This document shows positions 11,728 to 22,112 of a DNA stretch of 64,000 bases, one piece after another. Position 1 is the first letter of the stretch; every line of letters begins with the position of its first letter. This stretch comes from Stictocephala bisonia (taxonomy: Eukaryota > Arthropoda > Insecta > Hemiptera > Membracidae): the NCBI GenBank assembly GCA_035578905.1, contig JAQJVL010000057.1:372001-436000 (forward strand), in the 5' to 3' direction. The notes below the pieces were generated by a model. The model saw only the letters and a program-made list of their open reading frames with translations. It was not told where the DNA came from and did no database searches. Both the position numbers and the translations under genes were made by a program.

Positions 11728-12013
11728 ATTGGTCAAGGCCACTTACTATAAAATGTTTTAAATAAAAAAAGGGTTTTCAACAGTTAAAGACATTATTGTG
11801 ATTTTGAGTTGGTGACTTGATGGGCGGGAAGATTTTAAAAATTTAGAAAACATAATACACTGTACTTACCAATGGTGAGAAACATGGTCTCAGGATCGCC
11901 CCACCTCCCTAAGACACAAGTGGATTGCGTGTCGGCGATGGAGAAGAGCAGGACGCTGATGACGTAACAAGGCCTAGTCCAAAGTTTAAATCGTTGTTGT
12001 GGCCTTGACCAAT
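11728..12013. repeat. 15-bp perfect inverted repeat around candidate exon 1
   Basis: ATTGGTCAAGGCCAC at 11,728-11,742 and its exact reverse complement GTGGCCTTGACCAAT at 11,999-12,013. One copy lies just upstream (minus sense) of the exon 2 acceptor and the other upstream of exon 1. Confidence 0.8.
11870..11973 (-). CDS. Candidate exon 1 (first visible exon) of an unknown membrane-like gene
   Basis: Minus strand. The frame reads CYVISVLLFSIADTQSTC, then VLGRWGDPETMFLTIG, and ends ATTG before a textbook donor GTAAGT (11,864-11,869). The 5' boundary is uncertain: acceptors are possible at 11,974 (TTGGACTAG) or 11,956 (CGTCATCAG), and the frame is also open upstream to about 12,035. With the next exon the peptide becomes ...TIG-WWVAVSAIASL..., a membrane-like region with a GDPET loop. 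Further upstream exons, if any, were not found within the window. Family unknown. No start codon is assigned. Confidence 0.4.
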
Positions 12014-12035
12014 CACTCACACAAGTTGGTTGCAA

Positions 12036-13129
12036 TTTAAGTATTACAAATATTGGTATAATTTGAATACATCAAATAATAAATAAATAACAAATATTTA
12101 TTTTCTCAATTAATATACATAAATAAATAACAACTCATTTCTTCAATAACATTAATACATAATTATTTATTCCTATAATGCACAGGTCTGATCTACATAA
12201 ATGAAATAATTAAGTAAATGAGTGAAAGACTAAAAATTAATTGAGAAAATAGGGAACCTTCAAGGCTTGGCCCGTTTGAAGGCATACATTCATAGTTGCT
12301 GTCACAGCTACCTTCATTACCAAAATATTACAATTAAATAATAAAACTAAAATTAGTGATTCTCCCTACAAAAAAACTCATATATACAAATATTAGTATA
12401 TTCAATCTACTATATAAAAATCAATTAAATAATTTAAAGGCCAAAGTAAATAATTATCAGAAACAAAAAATCCCATCACATGAAATATGCTTACATGCAC
12501 ATATACAAATATAGGCCTACAGAAAAAGCTATAAAATATAAATACATACTCATACACACACACACTTACTCACACACATGTACATACACACACACATACA
12601 TACATATATTATACTAAATATAACTGTACACATTCTAACAAATTTCTATGATTTATATTACATGTTAAAAATTATCAAGAGGAATATAGAAAACCAATTA
12701 ATATATGAAAATTGAAAGGGATCAAACATCAAATAACCGCTGTAATTAAAAATTCTTCAACATCATCATATTCCAATATGGTATTCAAACTAAAAATTCA
12801 ACAGACATTTTATTTGAGTCGAATGTAATAATTTTAATACAATTTAATAAATTGCAATAAAACAATTTTACACGTTTTTCTTTGTTGTTTTCTTTTACAC
12901 GTACCATTTAAATAAATTGCTATGTTTACTTCTTTGATATATGGCATCGAACTAGTATTTATTTATTTAAACATAATTTAGTTTCGTGTTTACTATATAA
13001 TTGTAAAGTTCTGTATTGAAATGGGGCACTTATTTAAATTGTTACCACTTTTTTCTTTATTGAAAGTGGTAACAAAGTAACCAAAAATGTATTTCACAAT
13101 ATAAGAAAAAATAATATAAGAATTTTTAA
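12036..13129. other. AT-rich stretch with CA-rich microsatellite
   Basis: Positions 12,550-12,610 hold a degenerate (CA)n/(CATA)n run. About 12,250-12,320 is a GC-richer block; read on the minus strand it is followed by several AATAAA signals, so it could be the 3' end of some transcript or transposon. No gene is assigned. Confidence 0.45.
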
Positions 13130-13640
13130 AACTCCAAAAGTTAATAAATCAATTTAAAGAAAATGCTTTCAATCCTGTGGACCTAAATATTTAAATGAGC
13201 TTCCACAAAATATAAAGGAATGCACCAATTTCAACGTGTTTAGTAAAAATATCAATTCTTGGCTCTTTTCTTACTTTGATGTTTACTTTTTAAATAATGT
13301 TCAAATGTAAGGTTTAAAGAATTCTGAAAGAAGATGAAAAATTTAAAATATTTTGATCGTTATTAGTTACGTTTTTTAATAGTTTAATATTACTTTTTAA
13401 TATGCATAATATGCATAATATCTGTAAATATGTAATTGTTTGTAAATAGACGGTACATGGAACGGCAGTTTTAAGTGTCAATCACAAAGGACTGGACTGA
13501 ATGTAACTTTTAGTTTTAAAGAAAATTTGTTTTGTTTCAAACTCTAGTGACATCACTAGAATCATGGCCAGTGATATTTCCTTTTATTATTGTGAAATGT
13601 AAATTATAATGTACAGGAAATAAATTTCATTATTTCACTT
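13130..13640 (+). mobile_element. CR1/Jockey-like LINE 3' end fragment
   Basis: From about 13,170 the plus strand reads SCGPKYLNELPQNIKECT, then NFNVFSKNINSWLFSYFDVY, ending in TAA near 13,310. This 'GPKxxNxLPxxIK...FxxxLxxWL' pattern is the typical carboxyl end of CR1/Jockey-group LINE polyproteins. The downstream ~320 bases, ending near AATAAATTTCATTATTTC at 13,640, are probably its 3' untranslated region. Everything upstream is missing (5' truncation). The hAT-type MITE at 13,685 sits just beyond. Confidence 0.7.
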
Positions 13641-13684
13641 ATGAAAATTACATGTTGTCTTGTACTCAACGTTTAAAAGTCTGT

Positions 13685-14002
13685 GACCTTTACCATTAAT
13701 TCACTACCACTACTTTTTTATCACAATTACGGTTGGGTTAGGTCAGGTTAGGTTAGGTGGTTACTAAAGTTCATCACAAACTGGTAAATCCAATGATTGA
13801 CTGACCACCGAATGCGCTCTCGGTGTGTAAGTTCTTCGAAAGTGATAAGATAAGGACAGCGATATCGGATTCCTAGTGGTTATGGAATACTACAGTGGGC
13901 GTAAAAATTATTGTGAAATATTTTTGAGAGCAATACAATATTTATCAAGCGGTAATGAATTAACGGAAAAAAGTAGTGGTAGTGAATTAACGAAAAAGTT
14001 CC
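13685..14002. mobile_element. hAT-type MITE, copy A (318 bp) with target duplication
   Basis: Terminal inverted repeats: the left end reads GACCTTTACCATTAATTCAC and on to TACCACTAC, and the right end read in reverse complement is GGAACTTTTTCGTTAATTCA and on to CTACCACTAC. AAAGTCTGT is present immediately on both sides (13,676-13,684 and 14,003-14,011). An 8-9 bp duplication fits the 8-bp type of the hAT superfamily. The interior carries a GGTTAGGTCAGGTTAGGTTA run (13,731-13,760). No transposase frame is present; the open frame at 13,876-14,202 crosses the element's end and is not a gene. Copies B (45,319) and C (50,126) belong to the same family. Confidence 0.85.
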
Positions 14003-14394
14003 AAAGTCTGTTTAGTTTTCATTATATTGAACAAACGAAGTGTATAATAATAAACCACTCGTTTAAAACATCAACACTAAAGATAGTTCTGACAAACTGG
14101 AAACTTCTCCCTCATATATCGTGTACTGTTACTGCAGCGTTTGCTGGAGAGAGATATACCACTGGCGCTATTTGTGAACACCTAATAGAACTACTAATCT
14201 AATCAGAATGGCAAACCAGCTTCGAGGATTCATAATGGTGTTCAATCTTCTTGTTTATTTATTTAATATTACAATTCAACTTTCCGTAAATAAATAATAT
14301 TCTATTTTATGACTAAGCATAGACATTATGTTAGTATTGTCAATGACAGTTGTCATTAGTTTCAAAGAATGCATTAGGTAATGTATTTAAATGG

Positions 14395-15085
14395 TTACAG
14401 GGCATTAGATTATTATTAAACAACAGTAAAACACAGAAAATCGTCTTTGTGCTTAGGCTTATAAAACAATCAAATGAAATACAAAAATCGATGTAAAATT
14501 CTTAGGAATTAAAATTGACCACAAACTTAGTATACTTAAATCTGTAGTGGATGATAACTATAATAATATGGACCATTTTATTATTATTTTTTTCATAATA
14601 ATAAAAAAAATAATAAGCGTCTTTCGCTATCATGGGGCTACATTTTCTGGGCTAGTAGTTTGGATTAGTGGAGTTTTACTGATCCAAGAGAAAGTTGTAA
14701 GAAATGTGTCCAATGCTCCGCTTGATGCTCATTGTAAACCACTATTTTGTAAGCTTAAATTTCAGACTGTTGTGAATCTCTATTATATATAGATCTCTAT
14801 TATATACATAATATCTTTCATATTATGACCTACAGCTTAAATGTATGACCCCTCCAGACTTTATGCAACAATATTCATCCTCACAATACAAGAAATAATA
14901 ACAACATCAATATATACATTTTTATAGGTTAAGTAAAACCCTAAAAAGCCACACCATCATGTCTCATACAATAAACTAAGTAAAATAGTAAAGCAATATC
15001 TAAATAAACCATCTTTATTCTTACGTAGATTCTATGACTAGCTTCTAAATAATCTATTTTATCCTGCAAATGAGTTCATGGCAAA
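14395..15085 (+). mobile_element. Decayed CR1/Jockey-like LINE fragment
   Basis: At 14,405-14,545 the plus strand reads LLLNNSKTQKIVFVLR and, after frame changes, KFLGIKIDHKLS, the region just after the reverse transcriptase catalytic box. At 14,860-15,080 it reads YIHFYRLSKTLKSHTIMSHT and, after frame changes, RRFYD-like and NEF, the usual carboxyl tail of such elements. The piece between (14,547-14,790) does not match LINE and may be a later insertion or a strongly diverged part. Multiple stops and frame changes are present. Confidence 0.65.
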
Positions 15086-16189
15086 AAAGGATATTATTTT
15101 ATTTATTTATTTTATTTTCAAAGTAAATGTTTTATATCTTTGATATTTCATTTATAAATTATTTATTTTCTACACTTTTATTTATTTATTGAGTTATTTA
15201 TGTTTAGTGTTTAATGTTTATATTATTGTTATTTACTGTTAATCTCATTTATTTATATATTTTAATTTTTGTTTTGTGATCAAGAACATTTTAATTATTA
15301 ATGCTTAAAATATACAGTTATCTTACTGCTATCTAATTTATTTCACTGTGATAATCCACAGAGTCTAAAAAGTAAAGTTAAGATTTTTAATTGTTATTAT
15401 TATTATTATTATTATCCTTGACTGTAGCTTTAAATGCTAAACTTAAGACTTTGGCTCATGCATGTATTATGTCGAATTTTATTAGTGAAAAAAGGCAAAT
15501 TATATTTCATAATCATTTTATGACAATTTTATTGTTAATAATTTACTTCTTTTTGTACAAACGTGTTCAAATTATCTTAGATACTTTGAAAAAAGCTAAA
15601 TAACTGAGAGTAGGGACATTATTTATTTGCCTAGGAGATTAGTATACTACAGGATTAACTAACTATCTAGAAAAGAAACAAAAAATAGCAATATTATATT
15701 AGTTAAGATGGCAATAAAGTGTGTTAATCTATTCTAGTCTTTCTGCTTGATCTAGACATTGAAATTATAGTATCCAATAATAAAAATGTATAAATTATTA
15801 TTTTAAAATTGTGTTCATAGTTTTTTACCCTCCCCCCTCTAACATAATTTACATAACGTCAACAGTTACACAATAAAATTTAGTGAGCTTCCTCCGTATG
15901 TTACATAATTAGTTGACGTGATAAAAATATAACAATAATGTTTTAATAGTTCTCTCTTGAAATAGATTTAAATGTTTGATAACATACATTTTCCTGCTCA
16001 GTATTTGAATGCAGTAAAACAACCATTTCCGTCTGACGGTTTGTACAAACAAGGCGTTGTTTACCTCCGGTTCAGTCCACATCACTGAATAAGGGCAACT
16101 CTAGATATATAAACAGATAGCATGTGTTATGGTTATAGAAAAACTACTTTCTTATTAGTATAACATTGTATTTCAAGCATTAACTATCA
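15086..16189. other. AT-rich stretch, no gene seen
   Basis: Contains short TTTA and (TTA)n simple repeats (15,391-15,416). The part at 16,000-16,090 is slightly GC-richer. Nothing can be assigned. Confidence 0.5.
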
Positions 16190-16803
16190 ATTACTGTCGA
16201 CGCAGAAATTATGTGCACCCGAGTTTGAAGGTTATTTACTAAGTAACTAAGAGGCCTACAACAAATCGAACCACACCATTGTTTTACTCGTTTAACTGTA
16301 CGTTAGGACATATGATTGTTTAAATTTACTTTTATCCTTATGGGGACAAAAAAGTACCAGAATTTTAACTAGTTTTCAACTGTACATCTCATTTACATCA
16401 CCATTACTCAAAAACCACATTTATATTTTAATACCTGGTTCATAAGAACATTTTCTATAAGTTTGATCAATTTCAGAATTTTAACTTGTCAATAAAAAGG
16501 ATTCTTGTCAATTCCCTGAAACGTCGTTTTCTCGACTTCCAGAGGTCGTATATGTTAATTACTTGGTTTTTTGAAATTCTCATTACATGATTACATTAGT
16601 TATGATATATTATTTTTATATATTTAAAAAATGCAGTGATTTTAAATCGACTTAAATATATTTAAAATAACTTTATAAATTCATATGTCACAACGTACAG
16701 TTAAACGAGCAAAACAATGGTGTGATTGGATTTTTTGTCGGTGTCTTGGCTTATTAGAAAACAACCTTCAAACTCTGATGAACATAATTTTTACGCTGAC
16801 AAA
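16190..16803. mobile_element. Foldback element FB-A, copy 2 (about 614 bp)
   Basis: The left arm starts ATTACTGTCGACGCAGAAAT and continues TTATGTGCACCCGAGTTTGA, matching FB-A copy 1. The right arm (16,690-16,803) is its inverted counterpart: ACAGTTAAACGAGCAAAACA with ATGGTGTGATT pairs with ACCACACCATTGTTTTACTC at 16,270, and the outer end pairs with the TTTGAAGGTT and AAATTATG blocks. It shares CCCTGAAACGTCGTTTTCTC with copy 1. Much of the right arm is deleted compared with copy 1. Open frames across the right arm are not genes. Confidence 0.7.
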
Positions 16804-16914
16804 ATGTATTGTTAATGTATTGTTAATTTGTATTGTTTTTAATGTGTATTTTCTATGGAAGTATGTTTTGATCAATGATTTTACATCTTAAACGACATTT
16901 TTACTGGACGTTAT

Positions 16915-17100
16915 AAATTATTGTTCAGGGTGTAGGGCAGCAATTACGTCATCACGGAGTAGTAGCAGTTCACATGGGCCCGTAGGCCTGTGCGTGAACT
17001 TAGTAACCACCGTTAGCTCAGTTGGAATTCGAACCTTGGACAGCCACTCCTTAGTTTTTAGCCTTAGCCACTAAAGATCATACAGTCCTCGTACCGGTAC
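16915..17100 (-). mobile_element. tRNA-derived SINE fragment
   Basis: On the minus strand a pol III A-box-like sequence (TGGCTAAGGCT, about 17,065) is followed about 35 bases later by a good B box (GGTTCGAATTCC, about 17,030). Spacing and content are tRNA-like, but no complete cloverleaf forms, so this is a tRNA-derived SINE head and not a tRNA gene. The body runs on through a GC-richer stretch to about 16,915. A second A-box match (TAGCTCAGTTG) lies on the plus strand at about 17,013, without a B box at a useful distance. Confidence 0.6.
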
Positions 17101-17667
17101 TGACATTTAAGTCACATATGAAAAATAGGGTAAACCGATGTTTCTTATTGTCACTATATAGTAAGTAATTAGGCTCTTGAAACGATTCATGTAGACGTAC
17201 TCTCTTGCCTTCTAAAGTATGAAACTGAATTGAGGGACGTTTTAAATAAAAGTGTTTACTCTAATTTAAAATAGTTTGACTGTTGTAACTCAATTCTAAT
17301 ATATTAATATTTCTCGATAGTAATAGTGTTAGTGTGATACTCTTAATTATGTAGCTATCAATTTTATTTACATGAATTTTCATTTATTGTTTTTTATTAT
17401 GGTCTATATTAATTTGTAATATAGTTTATAGAACTAAAAAGTTGTACCTTAGTACAGATTTTATTTGTGAACATGATTAGATTTAAGCACTATCATTAAC
17501 AATCGTCATTAAGACTGGTGAAACTTTGATTTTATTTTACAGCGGTAAGAAGAACTCTGATACCAGTGTAATGATGCAATAACGAGTTAATGTTGAATCA
17601 ACTTCCATTCTCGTACTATTGTGTGTTTGTTTTTAAAATATATTATTTGTTGAATATATAATACATA
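17101..17667. other. AT-rich stretch, nothing recognised
   Basis: No gene or repeat supported. It ends with the TA dinucleotide used as target by the next element. Confidence 0.5.
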
Positions 17668-18682
17668 CAGGGTGTAACAAAACTCTCTACACAAACTTTA
17701 GGATATTGTTCCTTGGGTGAAATGAAGCAAAAAACATAATACAACAAATGGTCTATCTCATTCCGTTTACTGTCTGTATATCAATATGTGTTTTTTACTA
17801 TTTAAAATGTTTAAAACCAAATTACAAAGAAACTAATCGTTTTACGAAAAAATACCAAAATAGATAATTGTTAGTGCTTTTAATAAGAATTAAAACGACA
17901 CCTTATTTTTTAAATAAAACAATAAACAACAAAACTACAACGATTTTTTTGTAAAACTGTACAACCTCACTTGCACATGTGGGACAAAAACATCGAGTGG
18001 TTTTATGAAAAAATACCTAAATAGGTAATTGATAGTGCTTTTAATAAGGATTAAAACGACGCCTTATTTGTGAAAATCAAATAATAAATAACAAATTTAC
18101 TACGATAGTTGTATGACATTGTAAAGTTTAGAATGGACCCATAGAGCAACAATGGAATTCATTATTAATGGGCTGTCGGCTTATAATAACGTAGTAACAC
18201 TATAAATGTAGTACTTTTTAAATATTTAAAATAAAACTACATTTTGACAGATTATAAAAATGAGTATTTATTATTCAACTATTAATAAAAGGATTACATT
18301 TTTTAACTTAATAAATCCAACATTACAGTAACTGCTTAAAGTTATGTCCAGCAGCTTCAAGTTATTCCACACGTGCAAGTGAGGCTGTACAGTTTTACAA
18401 AAAATCGTTGTAATTTTGTTGTTTATTGTTTCATTAAAAAAAAATAAGGTGTCGTTTTAATTCTTATTAAAAGCACTAACAATTATCTATTTTGGTATTT
18501 TTTCGTAAAACGATTAGTTTCTTTGTAATTTGGTTTTAAACATTTTAAATAGTAAAAAACACATATTGATATACAGACAGTAAACGGAATGAGATAGACC
18601 ATTTGTTGTATTATGTTTTTTGCTTCATTTCACCCAAGGAACAATATCCTAACGTTTGTGTAGAGAGTTTTGTTACACCCTG
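17668..18682. mobile_element. TA-flanked foldback transposon, Tc1/mariner type (1,015 bp)
   Basis: Starts CAGGGTGTAACAAAACTCTC and ends with the exact inverse (GAGAGTTTTGTTACACCCTG). It is flanked by TA at 17,666-17,667 and 18,683-18,684. The arms are about 316 bp each (17,668-17,983 and 18,367-18,682) and almost identical in inverted orientation; for example AACATTTTAAATAGTAAAAA on the right mirrors the left. TA duplication and long arms fit a Tc1/mariner-type non-autonomous element. Within the middle, 17,985-18,130 is a diverged second copy of 17,820-17,980 (GCTTTTAATAAGGATTAAAA against GCTTTTAATAAGAATTAAAA). A transposase remnant is annotated at 18,323-18,385. Confidence 0.88.
18323..18385 (-). 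pseudogene. Possible vestige of a transposase carboxyl end
   Basis: The minus strand reads ASLARVE, a TAA stop, LEAAGHNFKQLL, then a TAA stop. The form 'RVExxxxAxGxxFxxLL-stop' resembles the last residues of many DDE transposases of the Tc1/mariner group. Lying inside a TA-flanked element, it is plausibly what is left of the parent transposase gene after internal deletion. Only about 20 codons remain and one is a stop. The family assignment is inference. Confidence 0.35.
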
Positions 18683-18684
18683 TA

Positions 18685-19019
18685 GATATGCTGTATAACA
18701 ATGACTACTTAAAAAAAAGGTGTTCTGTGTGTACAGACAACAGGTTTTTTTTACCTTATAATCAGTAATATCAATTTGTTTTCAGATTCATATTTAAAGT
18801 CCCGTATATTCCTTAACAGTTATGTCAATCATAGTCCATCACGTAGTGCATTACTCGGTAAAAGACACTTGCGTATTAAGTTAAGAGCTCACGGTTTCAC
18901 GCCACTCTTGTAATCTGAGGAAAAGACAGCAGAAATAATGTTCAACAGATAATGGGTTTTCATACAAAATAAAATATAAAAGTATAAATTATGAGTGCAT
19001 GTGTATTTTTTTAAAGGTT
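18685..19019. other. Unassigned spacer
   Basis: No gene, RNA or clear repeat seen. Confidence 0.5.
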
Positions 19020-19680
19020 TCAATTAGCATAATACGTGTTGGTTTATAAAATGCACAAACATACAACAGTACACATACAAAATGCACAAATTTAGTACAA
19101 TGCGAGTAAAATGTTCACAAATTTACTACAGTACACACACAAAATGCACAAATATACTACAATACAAGTACGACATGCACAAATATACTACAATACAAGG
19201 AAATAACACACAAATATACTTCAAGTATGACATGCACAAATATACTACAATACAAGTACGACATGCACAAATATATTAAAATATAAGTACTACATGCACA
19301 AATATACTACAATACAAGTACGATATGCACAAGTATACTATATTACAAGTACATAATGCAAAAATATGTCTCTATATAAGTAAAAATACAATTTATTCAT
19401 TTTGTTTTATTAGCCTCCAGAACTGTTATATTATAGAAATAATATTGGTTTAGATTACCTTTTTCTGTCGTAACAGAAAATTGTAATAATGTAATTACAG
19501 TAATGTAATTGAAGAACTGTTACAGTAGATAGGTAATCTAAACCAATAGTATTCCAAAAATACAATGGTGATCGATTTCGGCACACGGCGTTCACCTTTT
19601 TCAGACCAGAGGGATACACAACAATCTCTTTTGTATTGTGGTATATTTTTGTGCTTTGTGACATTCACTTGTTACGTTCT
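19020..19680. mobile_element. Foldback family FB-B, copy 1, expanded
   Basis: Begins with TTCAATTAGCATAATACGTG TTGGT, the same start as FB-B copies 2 and 3. The arm then becomes a tandem array (19,056-19,375). At 19,440-19,556 lies a separate palindrome (ATTGGTTTAGATTACCT with AGGTAATCTAAACCAAT). About 19,565-19,620 carries the family core (GGTGATCGATTTCGGCACAC, then TTCACCTTTTTCAGACCAGA). The end (TTGTGCTTTGTGACATTCAC) is the inverse of the usual GTCACACAA-type start. The frame at 19,455-19,664 is not a gene. Confidence 0.6.
19056..19375. repeat. Minisatellite, about 31-36 bp unit, made from the FB-B arm
   Basis: Units read ATGCACAAATATACTACAAT then ACAAGTACGAC, with variation in length and sequence. 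About 9 copies. The unit is the same sequence as the arm of FB-B copies 2, 3 and 5 (AAAATGCACAAATATATTAC), so the array is an expansion of a transposon arm. Confidence 0.8.
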
Positions 19681-20624
19681 TTTTTATTTTAATTTAACCA
19701 AGTGAATTTAAAACTGAAACAGATTTCTGTTTTTAATTGGTATTGTGAATTAGTTTCTAAATGCCCGAACTGCGTTCCTCAGTCCTAAGACACTGTGATG
19801 TTCCTCCCTCATGCATAACCCAGCATGCTGGAAGGAATTGGAAACAAACAATCTTACATAATAAATAGGCACGTTATATTACCACCTGTTGCTACCAAAA
19901 CATTGGTATGTTTGCAGGAGGATACAATGAAACATGTTTAATAATAACAGAAGAACTGATAGTTCACTAACAATCCATTCTTTCACCTATCGTCAATATT
20001 TAAAACTTGTTAAATAATTATATTTGTATAATTTTGGCCGTAGTTATTTAATAAATAAGATAATGCATCAAATAAAATATTCAAAGATACTTTCAAAGAT
20101 GAAAGTAACATTTTCCTACCAACTAACTTTTCTCCGAAAGGGTTTGTTTTTTAATAACATGATTTCATAATAATATTTTTTTATTTTTTTATGTTTATCA
20201 CAGGATTAAGTGAGAAGTTAACACTAACTATAACATTTTTAAATAAACAATTTATTTGGTTATCTTATTTGGTTTCTCTAAATTTATCAAATAAAATATC
20301 TGATTGCAGTGTATAGACAAAGCGTAAACAGATAATAATCTCCTTTCAATTTGGAACTCAATTTCGCAGGAAACACGAACCTTGAAGATTTGAAATCAGA
20401 TTTGCTACAGCCTCCTTATTCCTTTAATCCTTTTGAAGGGTACCCTGAATAACGAACCTGTTTTATTCATTTGGATGGAGTAGGTTTGTTGATTGTAGAA
20501 GGTTATTGGAATCTATGTATATTAAGATTCAATCTTAATGATACTATGTTGTAGGCCAACTTTAGGTAGAACATGTCAGAAATCATAAACACAATAACCT
20601 ATTGTACTATAACATTAACGATAC
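19681..20624. other. Unassigned stretch with one dispersed repeat at 20,370-20,510
   Basis: AT-rich without coding signal. 20,370-20,510 (GAAACACGAACCTTGAAGAT and after) is the partner of 10,600-10,760. A short GC-richer piece at 19,760-19,840 (GTTCCTCCCTCATGCATAAC, CAGCATGCTGGAAGG) contains a small palindrome. Confidence 0.45.
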
Positions 20625-21798
20625 ATTGATAGACGATACATTCATAGATGATACATTCATAGACGATACATTCATAGATGATACATTCATAGATGATACA
20701 TTCATAGATGATACATTCATAGACGATACATTCATATATGATACATTCATATATGATACATTCATAGATGATAATTCATAGATGATAATTCATAGATGAT
20801 ACATTCATAGACGATACATTCATAGATGATACATTCATAGATGATACATTGATAGACGATACATTCATAGATGATACATTCATAGATGATACATTGATAG
20901 ACGAAACATTCATAGATGATACATTCATAGATGATACATTGATAGATGATACATTGATAGATGATACATTCATAGATGATACATTCATAGATGATTCATT
21001 CATAGACGATACATTCATAGATGATACATTCATAGATGATACATTCATAGACGATACATTCATATATGATACATTCATATATGATACATTCATAGATGAT
21101 AATTCATAGATGATAATTCATAGATGATACATTCATAGACGATACATTCATAGATGATACATTCATAGATGATACATTGATAGACGATACATTCATAGAT
21201 GATACATTCATAGATGATACATTGATAGACGAAACATTCATAGATGATACATTCATAGATGATACATTGATAGATGATACATTGATAGATGATACATTCA
21301 TAGATGATACATTCATAGATGATTCATTCATAGACGATACATTCATAGATGATACATTCATAGATGATACATTCATAGATGATACATTCATAGACGATTC
21401 ATTCATAGACGATACATTCATAGACGATACATTCATAGACGATACATTCATAGATGATACATTCATAGACGATTCATTCATAGACGATACATTCATAGAC
21501 GATACATTCATAGATGATACATTCATAGACGATACATTCATAGACGATACATTCATAGACGATAAATTCATAGACCATACATTCATAGACGATAAATTCA
21601 TAGACGATACATTCATAGACGATCCATTCATAGACGATTCATTTATAGACGATCCATTCATAAACGATTCATTTATAGACGATCCATTCATAGACGATAC
21701 ATTCATAGACGATATATTCATAGACGATACATTAATAGACGACACATTCATAGACGATACATTCATAGACGATACATTCGTAGATGATACATATTTAC
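20622..21798. repeat. Minisatellite, 15-bp unit, about 78 copies
   Basis: Units are GATACATTCATAGAT and variants (GAC for GAT, TTGATA for TTCATA, TCATT for ACATT). 15 bp is five codons, so frames stay open on both strands (FIDDT repeats on plus, MNVSS repeats on minus). Codon-position bias and conserved start or stop context are absent, so I do not call a protein. A larger unit of 328 bp is visible: the block with two ATAATTCATAGATG variants at about 20,770 recurs at about 21,098, and the TTGATAGACGAAACATTCAT block at 20,889 recurs at 21,217. Confidence 0.92.
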
Positions 21799-21930
21799 AA
21801 ATCAGCATTATTAAATGACTGAACAGGAGATATAAATGTTCATTTAACTCATTTTATTGTAATAGAACACGCCATCTCATTTAAAATCTATTTTATATAT
21901 CTGGTGATACGAATCTTTAAAAGTGTTATT

Positions 21931-22112
21931 GCCTTTATCAAAACTTTTAACTTTCTGTTTAACAGTCCAGTTCTTCAAATAAACACTAAAGGTTCAGACA
22001 AAGCTGTTTCTTCTAGTTAATAGCTTTTTTTACAGTTAAAAAAACTACATGCAACAATCATCTATTAATATCTCAAACGTGTAGACGCATTACTTCTTTA
22101 GCACAATATCTA
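21931..22112. repeat. Direct dispersed repeat, copy 1 (partner at 24,920)
   Basis: Shares long blocks with 24,920-25,098 in the same orientation: CTTTATCAAAACTTTTAACT, CTCTTCAAATAAA-type, AACTAAAGGT-CAGA, CTGTTTCTTCTAGTTAATA, ATCTCAA-CGTGT. About 2.99 kb apart. Confidence 0.75.

Noticed and set aside
13731..13760. Interstitial telomere (TTAGG)n
   Set aside because: The word is GGTTAGGTTAG-like and irregular, lies inside a MITE with its own ends and target duplication, and recurs in the MITE copies at 45.6 and 50.2 kb.
17010..17070. A tRNA gene
   Set aside because: A and B boxes are present but acceptor and anticodon stems do not pair and a GC-rich body follows; it is a SINE head.
20776..21818. 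FIDDT-repeat and MNVSS-repeat proteins on both strands
   Set aside because: A 15-bp unit keeps all phases of a frame open on both strands. Substitutions are not biased to third positions.
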